Shown: positions 1-9,100 of the stretch, one piece after another
How the letters are laid out: every line of letters starts with the position of its first letter
Numbering within the stretch: position 1 is the stretch's first letter
Made by a program: the position numbers and the translations under genes
Notes under the pieces: model-generated
The model's database searches: none
Seen by the model: only the letters and a program-made list of their open reading frames with translations
Told to the model about the DNA's origin: nothing
From: JABDJZ01 sp047619685
Lineage (GTDB): Bacteria > Bacteroidota > Rhodothermia > Rhodothermales > UBA10348
Assembly (NCBI GenBank): GCA_047619685.1
Contig: JBLHLC010000023.1
Coordinates: 7,339-71,338, forward strand
Direction: 5' to 3'
DNA length: 64,000 nt

Positions 1-894
1 CTTCTGGCTGCTGTCCTTGCGGTGGCGGTGCCCGATACGGCCCGGGCCCAAAGGCCGATACGGCTTTTTGATCCGTTCTACCAGGGAGAGACGGCCCGGC
101 GTGGATTCTATGATCGATACGCCGTTACCGGAGAACTCAATTACCATCCGGCGGGTCTTGGCGGCAATGGCATCGGCGGTTCCCCGTCCGAAGCGCTCGG
201 AGTGAATCTCCAGGTTGACTACCAGCTTTCGGACCAACTGGACGTCGGCATGTATCTGGACGCCACAAATACAGGCGTGGGCTCGGCGCCAGCCCTGAGG
301 TGGTTGACACTCAAATACTACAGAATCGATGAGTTCACGGACTACGCGATCCGGTTTGCAGTAGACCCCATCGCCCACGGAGCATCGGGGTTTCCGCAGA
401 TGGACCTTGGTTTCCTGTACGGCTCGCCGTCCACCCCAAACATCCGCACTGACTACGCGCTGGGCCTGCGTCGCGTACAGATCGGGGTGCAGGAGCTTCT
501 GACCATTCCGCCGCCCGTCATTGACCCCGACGACCCCATCGTCAAGCCGTCCAATGACCGAAGGGTAGTTCGCACCCAGGCCTTCGGTTGGGAGGTCCAC
601 ATGTCCGCCCGCTACAGCATTGTATTTGACCCTGCCGGATCCACCCTCTTCGTCTCGGTCCTGGGTGAGGGTGGCACCTACGACATGGTGGAGTGGGACG
701 TGAGCGAGCCAGAAGTACGAACCTCCACGGAATTTGCCGGTGGCGTCATTTGGGCCCGAACAGGCCTTCAGTTTGACCGTCCAAGCTTTCGCTTCGGCCC
801 TTATCTGGCCATCCCCCTGACCCAGTGGGCTCCCACCGAGGGCGAGTGGCCCGAAAGGAGGACCCGGGTTGGATTGAGACTTACGTTCCGATGA
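1..894 (+). CDS. Outer-membrane/exported protein, 5' end cut off
   Basis: The reading frame is open from base 1, so the gene starts before the window. The first visible residues (LLAAVLAVAVPDTARAQ) are the hydrophobic core and AxA-type cleavage site of a signal peptide, so only the first few residues are missing. The mature part, about 280 residues, has alternating hydrophobic/polar strands rich in Tyr, Asp and Gly and ends in Arg-Leu-Thr-Phe-Arg, as outer-membrane beta-barrels do. I recognise no named family. The internal GTG at 22 is not a plausible start because it would destroy the signal peptide. The next gene begins 4 bases after the stop, which suggests an operon. Confidence 0.7.
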   Translation, partial: LLAAVLAVAVPDTARAQRPIRLFDPFYQGETARRGFYDRYAVTGELNYHPAGLGGNGIGGSPSEALGVNLQVDYQLSDQLDVGMYLDATNTGVGSAPALRWLTLKYYRIDEFTDYAIRFAVDPIAHGASGFPQMDLGFLYGSPSTPNIRTDYALGLRRVQIGVQELLTIPPPVIDPDDPIVKPSNDRRVVRTQAFGWEVHMSARYSIVFDPAGSTLFVSVLGEGGTYDMVEWDVSEPEVRTSTEFAGGVIWARTGLQFDRPSFRFGPYLAIPLTQWAPTEGEWPERRTRVGLRLTFR

Positions 895-898
895 AGAA

Positions 899-1399
899 TT
901 GCTCGTAGGCGTCCTCTCCGATACCCACGGTTGGTTCCATCCAGAACTTCCGGAGGTGCTCAGTGACTGCGACGTGATTCTTCATGCCGGAGACGTGGGA
1001 ATGCCCGACATTCTGGACCAATTGGAGCAAATCGCGCCAGTCCGGACGGTCCCGGGCAATATTGATGGGCAGTACATTCGGCGCCGCTATCCCATCCATG
1101 ACCGTTTCGAGCTGTCCGGCGTACGATTCTGGATGACACACATCGCTGGTCATCCCGACAGATGGCAAGCGGGCGTAGGACAATTACTGAAAGAAGACCC
1201 GCCGGATGTGTTCATTTGTGGTCACAGCCATATCCTACGCATGGAGCGCGTAGGATCCCTTGGCGGAATGCTGTACCTGAATCCAGGGGCCGCGGGTCGT
1301 GAGGGCTTTCATCAGGTAAAGACGTGCGTAAAGCTCCGCCTGGAAGACGGGAAGGCCGTTGAAGCCCAGGTTGTTCACTTGGACAAAACTGAATCGTGA
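899..1399 (+). CDS. YfcE/MJ0936-type metallophosphoesterase
   Basis: This 166-residue protein is a calcineurin-like phosphodiesterase of the small YfcE/MJ0936 class. The metal-binding motifs are in order: SDTHG near residue 7, HAGD near residue 29, GNID near residue 53, a THIAGH stretch near residue 80 and GHSH near residue 107. The length is typical of the family. The start is a TTG giving Met-Leu-Val-Gly-Val-Leu-Ser-Asp. An ATG at 891 is out of frame and runs into a stop at once. Family members hydrolyse phosphodiesters with Mn; the physiological substrate is unknown here. It lies between the upstream barrel gene (4-base gap) and the phosphatase gene (3-base gap). Confidence 0.88.
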   Translation: MLVGVLSDTHGWFHPELPEVLSDCDVILHAGDVGMPDILDQLEQIAPVRTVPGNIDGQYIRRRYPIHDRFELSGVRFWMTHIAGHPDRWQAGVGQLLKEDPPDVFICGHSHILRMERVGSLGGMLYLNPGAAGREGFHQVKTCVKLRLEDGKAVEAQVVHLDKTES

Positions 1400-1402
1400 T
1401 AC

Positions 1403-3166
1403 ATGCCTGACGCCGATCTACACCAACAGCGGACCGAACGATTCGATCTTCGGGCGCTCTATGAAACCAGCCGAATTCTGAATTCGAGCCTGGAGCTGGA
1501 GTTCGTGCTCAACAGCCTCCTTCTGACGGCGATGAGCAAACTCCTGGTGACGCGAGGGGCTGCGTTCCTGTTCGACCCCTTGGAGGACCGTTATACCTCC
1601 GCCGCTGTCAAGGGCATAAAAGGCTTCGATGTAGGCACCCGCTTGGCGTTGGAGGGGATAACCCCCGGTGCCCTTTTGCAGGGAGAAGAGCTACCTACCC
1701 AGCTTCAGGACCTGGGGATGAGTCTGCTCATTTCGGTCGCTTATGGAGACCGCGTACTCGGGCTTCTGACCATCGGAAAAAGAGCCCTGGGTCAGACGTT
1801 CGAAAAGCGGGAGTTGGAGTTCATCCACTCACTGGTCAACATGTCATCCGCCGCCGTCCATAATTCCGTGATGGTGGAGGAACTGAAGCTCGCGAACCGG
1901 GACTTGGACGGCAAAGTGCAACAGCTGAACACGCTGTTCGATCTGTCGCAAGAATTCAACGCTACGGTCGATCGGGAAAGGCTGATCAGACTGTTCTCTC
2001 TGGGTCTGATGGGCCAAATGCTGGTCAGCAAGCATCTCTTTCTTCTGGCCTCGGAAGAGCCTGGAGAGGGCCTGCTGTCCATTGAACTGTCGGATGGGCC
2101 AGCCTACTTCCGTGTGGCCTCGGCCAAGGGACTTGGGGCCGAGGAGCTCTCGCCAGAGATGCTGACCAATCTTTGCCACCTGGACCGGGTGTACCTGATC
2201 GAGGATGAGGTGGCCGATAAATGGAAGCCGTTTGCGGACAGGGGCCTGGCCCTAGCGATCCCGATCAAACAAAAAGGGAAGACCGGAGGCGTTCTCTGTC
2301 TGGGGCCAAAGATGACCGGCCAGCCCTACGCCCCGGATGACGTGGAATTCCTCACCTCGCTTGGCAATCTGGCTTTCGTCTCGCTGCAGAATTCTTTCCT
2401 GGTTGAGCAGCAATTGGAGAAGAAGGTGCTCGAAGAGGAAATGAGACTCGCGCGCGAGATTCAGGAGGGGCTACAGCCCAAGGAACTCCCCGAAATACGC
2501 GGGCTGGACGTAGCCACACTTGCCCTGCCCAGTCGACACGTGGCTGGAGACTACTTCGACATCGTGCGACTTGAGGAGGACCGGGTCCTGTTTGCGATTG
2601 CCGACGTCACCGGAAAAGGGATGCCGGCTTCCCTGCTGATGTCAAACCTTCAGGCAGCGTTGCATTCAATCATTCCCATGGAGATTACGCTCGAGGATGC
2701 GACCGCCAACATGAACCGGGTCATCTGCCGGAACACCAGTTACGACAAATTTATCACCTACTTCCATGGCATCTATTCGCCGGAGGCGAGGACCTTTCGC
2801 TACGTCAACGCAGGTCACAATCCCCCGATGCTTCTGCGGGCCAATGGCGAGATGGAACTGCTGGAAACCGGTGGCCTCTTACTGGGCGTAATGCTGGGGA
2901 TGCCGTACGAGGCTGAAACCACCCATATTGCCGAGGGTGACGTCCTGGCGATTTTCACCGATGGCGTAACCGAGGCCATGAGCCCCGATGAGGAGGAATT
3001 CGAAGAGCCTCGGCTGGAGGCTTGCCTGCGCGAGGTCGCGGACAAAAGCGCCGGCGAGATCCTGGCTCATGTCCAGGAGGCCATCCGGGTCTGGACCGAC
3101 GATGCGCCAGTTTTGACCGATGACATCACGATGATCGTGATCAAGGGGACTTCCCTCGCCACCTGA
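1403..3166 (+). CDS. GAF-GAF-PP2C (SpoIIE/RsbU-type) serine phosphatase
   Basis: A 587-residue cytosolic protein. Two GAF-like sensory domains (about residues 15-155 and 185-340) are joined by a coiled linker. A second coiled segment (EEEMRLAREIQEGLQP, about 350) leads into a SpoIIE/RsbU PP2C domain (about 380-585). Metal-binding acidic residues are visible in AGDYFD, ADVTGKGMPA, FTDGVTEA and TDDITMIV. Such phosphatases normally dephosphorylate STAS anti-anti-sigma proteins in partner-switching cascades that release an alternative sigma factor. No STAS, anti-sigma or sigma gene is in the window. The location 3 kb from the start of the putative alternative-sigma regulon makes a link attractive, but that is inference. 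Confidence 0.88.
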   Translation: MPDADLHQQRTERFDLRALYETSRILNSSLELEFVLNSLLLTAMSKLLVTRGAAFLFDPLEDRYTSAAVKGIKGFDVGTRLALEGITPGALLQGEELPTQLQDLGMSLLISVAYGDRVLGLLTIGKRALGQTFEKRELEFIHSLVNMSSAAVHNSVMVEELKLANRDLDGKVQQLNTLFDLSQEFNATVDRERLIRLFSLGLMGQMLVSKHLFLLASEEPGEGLLSIELSDGPAYFRVASAKGLGAEELSPEMLTNLCHLDRVYLIEDEVADKWKPFADRGLALAIPIKQKGKTGGVLCLGPKMTGQPYAPDDVEFLTSLGNLAFVSLQNSFLVEQQLEKKVLEEEMRLAREIQEGLQPKELPEIRGLDVATLALPSRHVAGDYFDIVRLEEDRVLFAIADVTGKGMPASLLMSNLQAALHSIIPMEITLEDATANMNRVICRNTSYDKFITYFHGIYSPEARTFRYVNAGHNPPMLLRANGEMELLETGGLLLGVMLGMPYEAETTHIAEGDVLAIFTDGVTEAMSPDEEEFEEPRLEACLREVADKSAGEILAHVQEAIRVWTDDAPVLTDDITMIVIKGTSLAT

Positions 3167-3200
3167 CGCGCGGATCCAACGGCAGTTGCTCCGGGAGGGT

Positions 3201-3527
3201 CTATGCCGAACATCCCGCGCAGGGGCAGGTAGCGCGAAGTCGTTTCCAGGTATAAATGCCCGCCTCGTGGCCGTCGTCCCAGACGATCCGGAGGGCGTAT
3301 GATCCAACAGGGGTTACCTGAACCTTGTCCCAGCGCTGGCGGGCTGGTTGCCGGAAGAGCTCCGGGTCCGGAAGGTGCCCCATGTTGTCGTGTCCGCCCG
3401 AACAACTTGCACACGGACAGGATCGGCGAAGCCCGTCTAGGGGCCAAACACTGGTGTGCCCATCCGCCCAGTCCATAGAGAGCGTTTGGTGCTCTCGGTC
3501 AACGGAGATGGATCGGGGCTGGGTCAT
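3201..3527 (-). CDS. DUF971 (GBBH-like N-terminal) domain protein
   Basis: A 108-residue protein matching the DUF971 domain also found at the N terminus of gamma-butyrobetaine hydroxylase. Visible features are the WPLDGLRRSCPCASC segment (about residues 29-43), the mid-protein VTPVGSYALRIVWDDGHEAGIYTW segment, and a closing Cys cluster (CPCAGC). The two CxCxxC-like clusters suggest metal binding. I start at the ATG at 3527 (MTQPRSIS) because the longer open frame adds 24 low-complexity residues unlike the family. It faces the PP2C gene convergently and lies downstream of the subtilase terminator. Function is unknown; family members often sit near Fe-S or Mrp-type genes. Confidence 0.8.
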   Translation of the reverse strand: MTQPRSISVDREHQTLSMDWADGHTSVWPLDGLRRSCPCASCSGGHDNMGHLPDPELFRQPARQRWDKVQVTPVGSYALRIVWDDGHEAGIYTWKRLRATCPCAGCSA

Positions 3528-3597
3528 GCTATTGGGTGTGGATCGGGACGCGGCTCCAACACCGGGACCCGCATACGGTTCAAATCCGGCAGACCCC

Positions 3598-3637
3598 AAA
3601 AGAAGAGAGGGCGGCCACCATCAGGTAACCGCCCTCT
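3598..3637 (-). terminator. Rho-independent terminator of the subtilase gene
   Basis: A perfect 9-bp inverted repeat (AGAGGGCGG at 3606-3614, CCGCCCTCT at 3629-3637, 14-nt loop) lies 20 bases past the subtilase stop. On the minus strand it is followed by TCTTCTTTT. Confidence 0.8.
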
Positions 3638-3657
3638 GTACCAAGCGCTGGCGCCGT

Positions 3658-5994
3658 CTAGAAATTGGTGGTGACTGAGTTGGAGCAGATCGAGGTGCCA
3701 GCTTCGCAGACCTGATGGGTGTAGGACGTCCCGTCCTTGCCCCTGATCTCGTCTGAGTAGCTCCCGGAGTTGGAGACCGTCGCAACTACAGCGCCGTCCC
3801 GCAATACGTCCATGCTCGCTGCGGCGGACCCGGTCCACCTGAGGGCCACCGTGTTTCTGTTGCTCCGACTCGATCCGGACGACGCGAGTTCAATTTGAAC
3901 GGGTGCAGGTGCGGTGGTCGTCTCGTGGGTTGTCGGCTCGTCGGCCGGCGATGTCCGCACTTCCGCGGCCACATCGCAGTTGCCCATGGGCCAGAACGGC
4001 TCGGTTAGGGCGCAAGAGATGGGTTCGTACGTCACCTTACCCTTGCTCGGGATGGAGATGCTTGCGGTGGACGTTAGGCTTCCCCGAATTTCAACCATGC
4101 CCGCCAGGCGAATTGTGTCATTCGAGTATAGATGGAAATCCACGCTGCCCACGTCGCCAAAGTCGACAGGCCCGTTGGAAAAGATTGCCACCGATGAGTT
4201 GTCTCCAGTTTTGATAGCGTCTCCAAAGCTGACCTTTCCGCCAACGATAAAGGCCCCGTACCCTTGAATCGTAGTTGCCCCGGAAACGTTCAGATTTCCG
4301 CCGACATACCAGAAGAGTGGTTCCTGGGGCGTGCCAAGCAAGATCGTACCATGCATATCCAGGGAGCCAGTCGTCACCTTCCCGGCCTTCTCTGCCAGCC
4401 GCGCAATGTCCAGTGTGGGGATGCGGATGCCCTCTACTTGCTGGGTACCCAGCAGATTGGTCGGATTGAAGACCGGGGAGAACTCACCTCTGCCTGACTC
4501 CGACTCTCGGTAGTAACCGAAGCCGACCACTCCGCCCTGGTTATCCAGAGAACCGTCAGCGTATACGCTGGCATTCGTGGTAAGCGAGACCGACGAGATC
4601 GTGGCCATTCCGATCGAAATATTCCCGCCGCTGGCAACGGCAAACTGCATGAACGGAGGCAGCGTGATGTTGTCGATTCCATGCGGGCCGACCCAGAGAG
4701 AACGGTTTGTTGTACCGGCCGGAACAGCCTGAACGTTGGCTAAGGCAGCCCCTATGAGGGCCTTTTCGACCTGCGCCGGACTCGCCATCGGATTCGCAGC
4801 CAGGAATAGCGCCGCGGCTCCAGTGGCATGACCGGTCGCCATGGACGTACCCGAGATCAGGAACTCAGCAGCTGTGCCATCCGGCAGCGTGCTGAGAGAA
4901 AGGATGTCCTCCCCGGGGGCCAGCAGGTCCACTCTGGAACCGTAGTTGGAGAACCCGGAGAAGGTGTGGGTCTTGCCGTACGATCCCACCACAATGGCAC
5001 CCTCCGCATGAGCGGGGGTCACGGTGGAGGCGTCTATCCCGGCGTTTCCTGCCGCGGTCACGACCACTATCCCTGCGTCCACTGCGGCAATCACCGCAAG
5101 GTCCAGAGCCGAGTAGGACGTGGTTCCCAGGTCGGTACCCAGGCTCAAATTGATGACGATGGGCCTTGCGGGGTTCGCAAGTTTGCGGCCGACGATCTGC
5201 TCAATCGCCCAGACCACGTTGGATTCATCGGCCTGGCCGTTGTCCCCCAGGACTTTCCAGTTATAGATGTCAACCCCGGGGGCGACGCCGACCGTCCAGT
5301 CGGTGTTGTCCATGCCACCGATGGTATTGGCGATGTGCGTGCCATGACCGTCAAGATCAACCGTTCCCGCTGACGGCGAGAAGTTTTCGGAGCCCTTCAA
5401 ATTCAGGTCCGTCCCGGCCACACCGGTATCGAGCACGTATACATCCACACCGCCTACGGTGCCTGAACCGTTGCCGGTGATGGCGGAAGACTGCGTCGCA
5501 CCGATGCGCGGCATGCCCCACGGCAGCAGCTGCCCGGACCCGCTGGTCATGATGAAGTCGGGTACGCTGATCCCCGTGGACAGGTCAGGCTCGACCCATT
5601 CAATGTCGGGGTCGGTGGCCATAGAGTCCAATAGCCCCGCAAGCCGGTCCTCATCCACCTCGACAGCGAGGCCGTAGAACGTGTCGTCAAACAAATAGCG
5701 GTCAACCAGTTTGTATCGATCAACGAGCTTGCTGCGGTCCACCAGTTTGGAGCGATCCACGAGCTTGTAGCGGTCCACCAACTTGTAGGAGTCCAGGACA
5801 ATCACGAGTCCTACGGTCGCGCCGTCCTTGCCGGCGGTAGAGTTCGATGTCTTGAACAGGTCGGCGTGACGAACCTTTCCGCCAGAGACAGGCCCGGACT
5901 CGAAGCCCTCCGAACCAGAGTCTACCAGCGAATTCGTGCATGCACTGGGCACGAGTAGCGTAGCGAGAAGGGGGAGTCTCAAGTACTTGTTCAT
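3658..5994 (-). CDS. Secreted S8 subtilisin-family lipoprotein protease with KLVDR-repeat propeptide
   Basis: 778 residues. A short signal peptide ends at Ser-Ala-Cys (Cys19), a likely lipobox. Residues 62-137 resemble an I9 propeptide (GLVIVLDSYK ... IEWVEPD), but the middle is replaced by five hexapeptides of KLVDR plus Tyr/Ser (residues 70-100). The catalytic domain carries Asp189 (VLDTG), His217 (DGHGTH), oxyanion Asn317 (AAGN) and Ser384 (SGTSMA), so it should be active. Residues 540-660 are repetitive beta strands resembling the PilX-type region of the pilin-like protein at 13,675. The last 80 residues form an Ig/FN3-like module with a Cys pair. It is transcribed from a CTTAAG/CGATAC promoter and ends at an intrinsic terminator, so it is monocistronic. 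Confidence 0.92.
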   Translation of the reverse strand: MNKYLRLPLLATLLVPSACTNSLVDSGSEGFESGPVSGGKVRHADLFKTSNSTAGKDGATVGLVIVLDSYKLVDRYKLVDRSKLVDRSKLVDRYKLVDRYLFDDTFYGLAVEVDEDRLAGLLDSMATDPDIEWVEPDLSTGISVPDFIMTSGSGQLLPWGMPRIGATQSSAITGNGSGTVGGVDVYVLDTGVAGTDLNLKGSENFSPSAGTVDLDGHGTHIANTIGGMDNTDWTVGVAPGVDIYNWKVLGDNGQADESNVVWAIEQIVGRKLANPARPIVINLSLGTDLGTTSYSALDLAVIAAVDAGIVVVTAAGNAGIDASTVTPAHAEGAIVVGSYGKTHTFSGFSNYGSRVDLLAPGEDILSLSTLPDGTAAEFLISGTSMATGHATGAAALFLAANPMASPAQVEKALIGAALANVQAVPAGTTNRSLWVGPHGIDNITLPPFMQFAVASGGNISIGMATISSVSLTTNASVYADGSLDNQGGVVGFGYYRESESGRGEFSPVFNPTNLLGTQQVEGIRIPTLDIARLAEKAGKVTTGSLDMHGTILLGTPQEPLFWYVGGNLNVSGATTIQGYGAFIVGGKVSFGDAIKTGDNSSVAIFSNGPVDFGDVGSVDFHLYSNDTIRLAGMVEIRGSLTSTASISIPSKGKVTYEPISCALTEPFWPMGNCDVAAEVRTSPADEPTTHETTTAPAPVQIELASSGSSRSNRNTVALRWTGSAAASMDVLRDGAVVATVSNSGSYSDEIRGKDGTSYTHQVCEAGTSICSNSVTTNF
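5695..5787 (-). repeat. Five tandem 18-bp units encoding (Y/S)KLVDR
   Basis: Consecutive 18-bp units encode YKLVDR, YKLVDR, SKLVDR, SKLVDR and YKLVDR. The units differ at synonymous positions: Leu is TTG, CTC or CTG, Val is GTG or GTT, Asp is GAC or GAT, and Arg is CGC or CGA. The peptide is therefore conserved while the DNA has diverged, which argues for selection on the protein repeat. Confidence 0.9.
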
Positions 5995-6043
5995 AGTTGC
6001 CTAAAGAGAATTCATTGAACATCCCACAAGGGCTGCCCGACCG

Positions 6044-6071
6044 GTATCGGCAATTGGGCCGGCGACTTAAG
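6044..6071 (-). promoter_or_regulatory. CTTAAG-N16-CGATAC promoter of the subtilase
   Basis: On the minus strand CTTAAG (6071-6066) and CGATAC (6049-6044) are exactly 16 bases apart. The ATG is 50 bases downstream. Six other copies lie in the window, all in front of genes or an RNA-like segment. The pattern resembles sigma-28/FliA sites (TAAA, then GCCGATAA). Confidence 0.75.
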
Positions 6072-6143
6072 CCAGGTGCAGTATTGCAAATGCTGCCTCC
6101 TTCTCGCTGAGCACGGGGACCCGTAGAAATACTGAGCCACGCG

Positions 6144-6171
6144 CTTTATGCCGACGATCCGTTGTCGATAC
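6144..6171 (+). promoter_or_regulatory. Degenerate copy of the CTTAAG/CGATAC promoter before the hybrid sensor
   Basis: CTTTAT (6144-6149, 4 of 6 matches to CTTAAG), a 16-base spacer and a perfect CGATAC (6166-6171) lie 28 bases before the GTG start of the sensor gene. Spacing and position match the strong copies, but the -35-like box is weak. It sits divergently to the subtilase promoter, about 70 bp away. Confidence 0.4.
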
Positions 6172-6198
6172 CTCCCAGGCACGCATTCTAGACCGTCC

Positions 6199-9100
6199 GT
6201 GAACCCAAAACTGATATACATAGCGACCGCGATAGCCCTTGCCATGGCTGGGACCTCTAAGGCCCAAGACGCGACGTCGATGGGCCTGGACCCGTTCAGG
6301 CGTCTATCGCAGGCGGTCTTCGAGTCCTGGGGAGAGGAGGAGGGCTTTCCCCAGAGTACCGTCAGATCCATACTTCAGACCCCGGACGGGTACATGTGGA
6401 TAGGTAGCCAGGGAGGCCTGGTCCGCTTCAACGGAGTAGACTTCGTCACCCATGACAGGTCAAACACGCCCGCCTTCCTCGGACCCCACGGAATTCGGAG
6501 CATGCTTCATGCGCAGGGTACCCTCTGGGTTGGCTCGTCGGGGTCGGGGCTGCTTCGCGTAAGCGGAGTAGAACTGGACCGGGTGAACTTGGGGGAGGAC
6601 CTGGACTACGCGACGATTTCAGCCCTCGCAGAGCACCCAGACGGCTCGATTTGGGGCGCCACGTTCGGCGAGGGGGTATTCGTAATTCCGCCGTCGGGAG
6701 GAGAGCCCTTGCGCCTGACGACGGACCAGGGGCTTCCCGACGATTACGCAACAGCCCTGCACATAGAGAAAAACGGCGTCGTGTGGATCGGGACCAAGGC
6801 CGGGCTGACCCGCTTCATGGCCGGTGAGTGGACCACATGGGACGTCGACGACGGTCTCCCGGCCTCGGAAGTCACGTCAGTCTGGACCACCGGAGCTGGT
6901 GTCTTGTCCGTTGGCACAACGGCCGGGCTGCGACTGTTTGACGGCATGATGTTTAGTCCAGGGGTAGCGGCACAAGACGTGGAGGTGGCGGTCCAGTTCG
7001 AAGATCGGTACGGCACGCGGTGGCTGGGGACCGACGGCTCGGGTGTGGTACGACTGACCTGGGGGAGTGTGGACACCTTCAGTAGTGATCACGGGTTGAC
7101 TGACAATTCGGTAACCGCCATATACGAGGACATGGAGGGGAGCGTCTGGATCGGAACCGATGGCGGGGGACTCAACCGATTGCGCCCCGCAAAATTTGAG
7201 TCGTTCAGCCAGACCGAAGGACTGGCATCGGACATGGCCTACGGCGTTTGGGTAGACCCGGAGGGCCGAATCTGGGTCGGAAGCGATGATGCGGGGATAT
7301 CCATCATAGGCGAGCGATCCACTACGCACCTCACCGTGAAGGACGGCCTGTCTAGCAACAGCGTGATGAGCATCATGGGTACGCCGGACGGCGTGGTATG
7401 GGCAGGGACCTATGGTGGGGGCCTGAATCGCATCGGTCCGGACGGCATAACACATCTGGGCAGCGCCGACGGGCTGGCGCACGACGTGGTCTCCAGTCTG
7501 GTGGCAGCCCCAGACGGACGCTTGATAATTGGCACGGACGGTGGCGTCAGCGTCTTGGAAGACGGCGAGTTTTCCAATGTGACTGTGAAGGAAGGCCTGC
7601 CAAGTCCAATCGTTATGTCCGTGCTTCTCGCCCGGGACGGGACGATATGGGCCGGAACCTACGACGGTGGCATTGCCAGCATCAAAGATGAGACTGTCCG
7701 GGTTTTCAACCGTCAAGACGGACTCGCCGGAGACATGGTGCTAGCAATGTATCAGAGCGGGGACGGAGCTCTCTGGGTGGGCACATACGGTGGCGGTATT
7801 ACGCGCATCGTCGATGGATTCTTGGAGTCACTGACCACGCATGACGGCCTGCATGACGATGTGATCTACTCGATTGTCGAAGACGACGATGAGAATTTGT
7901 GGATGACGAGCAACAACGGTTTGTTCAGCGTCCCTCGCGCCCAGTTGGAGGAAGTGGCTGCCGGTACTCGCGACCGCCTGACAACGACGGCCTACGGAAG
8001 AGATGACGGCCTGAAGTCTCAAGAATTCAACGGAGGGTTCCAGCCGGCCGCCTGGAGGGCCACTGACGGCCGTTTGGTATTTCCTTCGATTCGGGGTATC
8101 GCGGTCATTTCGCCTCAAAGCGTGCCGACCAACACCGTTATTCCCCGCGTCCACATTGAGGCGTTGCTGGTGGACGGCAAGCCAGTCGAGCTCGGGGGGA
8201 GCGTAGCTTCGACGCGGGCACCGATCACGGTAACTAACGGCCGTGTCGAGTTTCGATTCGCCGGACTGAGCTTCCTGGTACCATCGCGGGTTCGCTATCG
8301 ATACCGCCTGAACGGCTACGAACAGGATTGGACCTACACCGCCGAGCCAAAGGCCATCTACACGAATCTGCCGGCCCGCGAACTTGAGTTCAGAGTCGAG
8401 GCCAGCAACAACGACGGACTCTGGAATCCGGTGGCAGCATCTTCGAAGCTTGTGCGGTTGCCTCGGTCTTGGGAGACGCTGTGGTTCGCCGCTCTGTGCT
8501 TCGTCTTGCTTGGGCTTGCAAGTTGGGTAGTCGAGCAGTATCGCCTCCGGTCCATCCGGGCAAGACAGGCACTCCTGGAGCGGACAGTGGACGAGCGCAC
8601 GTCGGACCTCCGCAAGGAAAAGGAGCGCGTGGAACAGGCCAAGACAGTCATTGAGGCGCAGGCATCCAGGCTGGAGGAACTCGACCGATTCAAGACGAGG
8701 TTCTTCTCAAATGTCTCTCACGAATTCCGGACGCCCCTGACCTTGATTGTGGGTCCCCTGGAACAAGCCCTCAAGGGGACCTACGGGGACCTGGGAGATG
8801 CCATGCGCAGGCAGAGTCAGATCATGCTTCGCAATGCGCTCCGACTTCTGAGTCTGATCAACCAGTTGATGGATCTGTCCAAGCTGGAGTCCGGGAGTAT
8901 GCCGCTGAAGGCGGGTTCGAAGAACCTGGTTGCATTCCTGAAAAACCTCCAGACCACGGTTACAGCCTTGGCAGAAAAGAAGGCCATCGACATGCCATTT
9001 GAGGGACCTCCTTCGGTGGAAATCTATTTCGAGCCGGACAAGTTGGAGAAGGTGTTCTACAACCTACTCTCGAACGCGCTCAAATTCACTCCTGCGGAAG

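Noticed and set aside
3571..3598. A tRNA-like T-arm (GGTTCAAATCC followed by CAGACCCCA).
   Set aside because: Only a 3-bp T-stem forms, and no matching acceptor 5' strand, D-arm or anticodon arm is present upstream.
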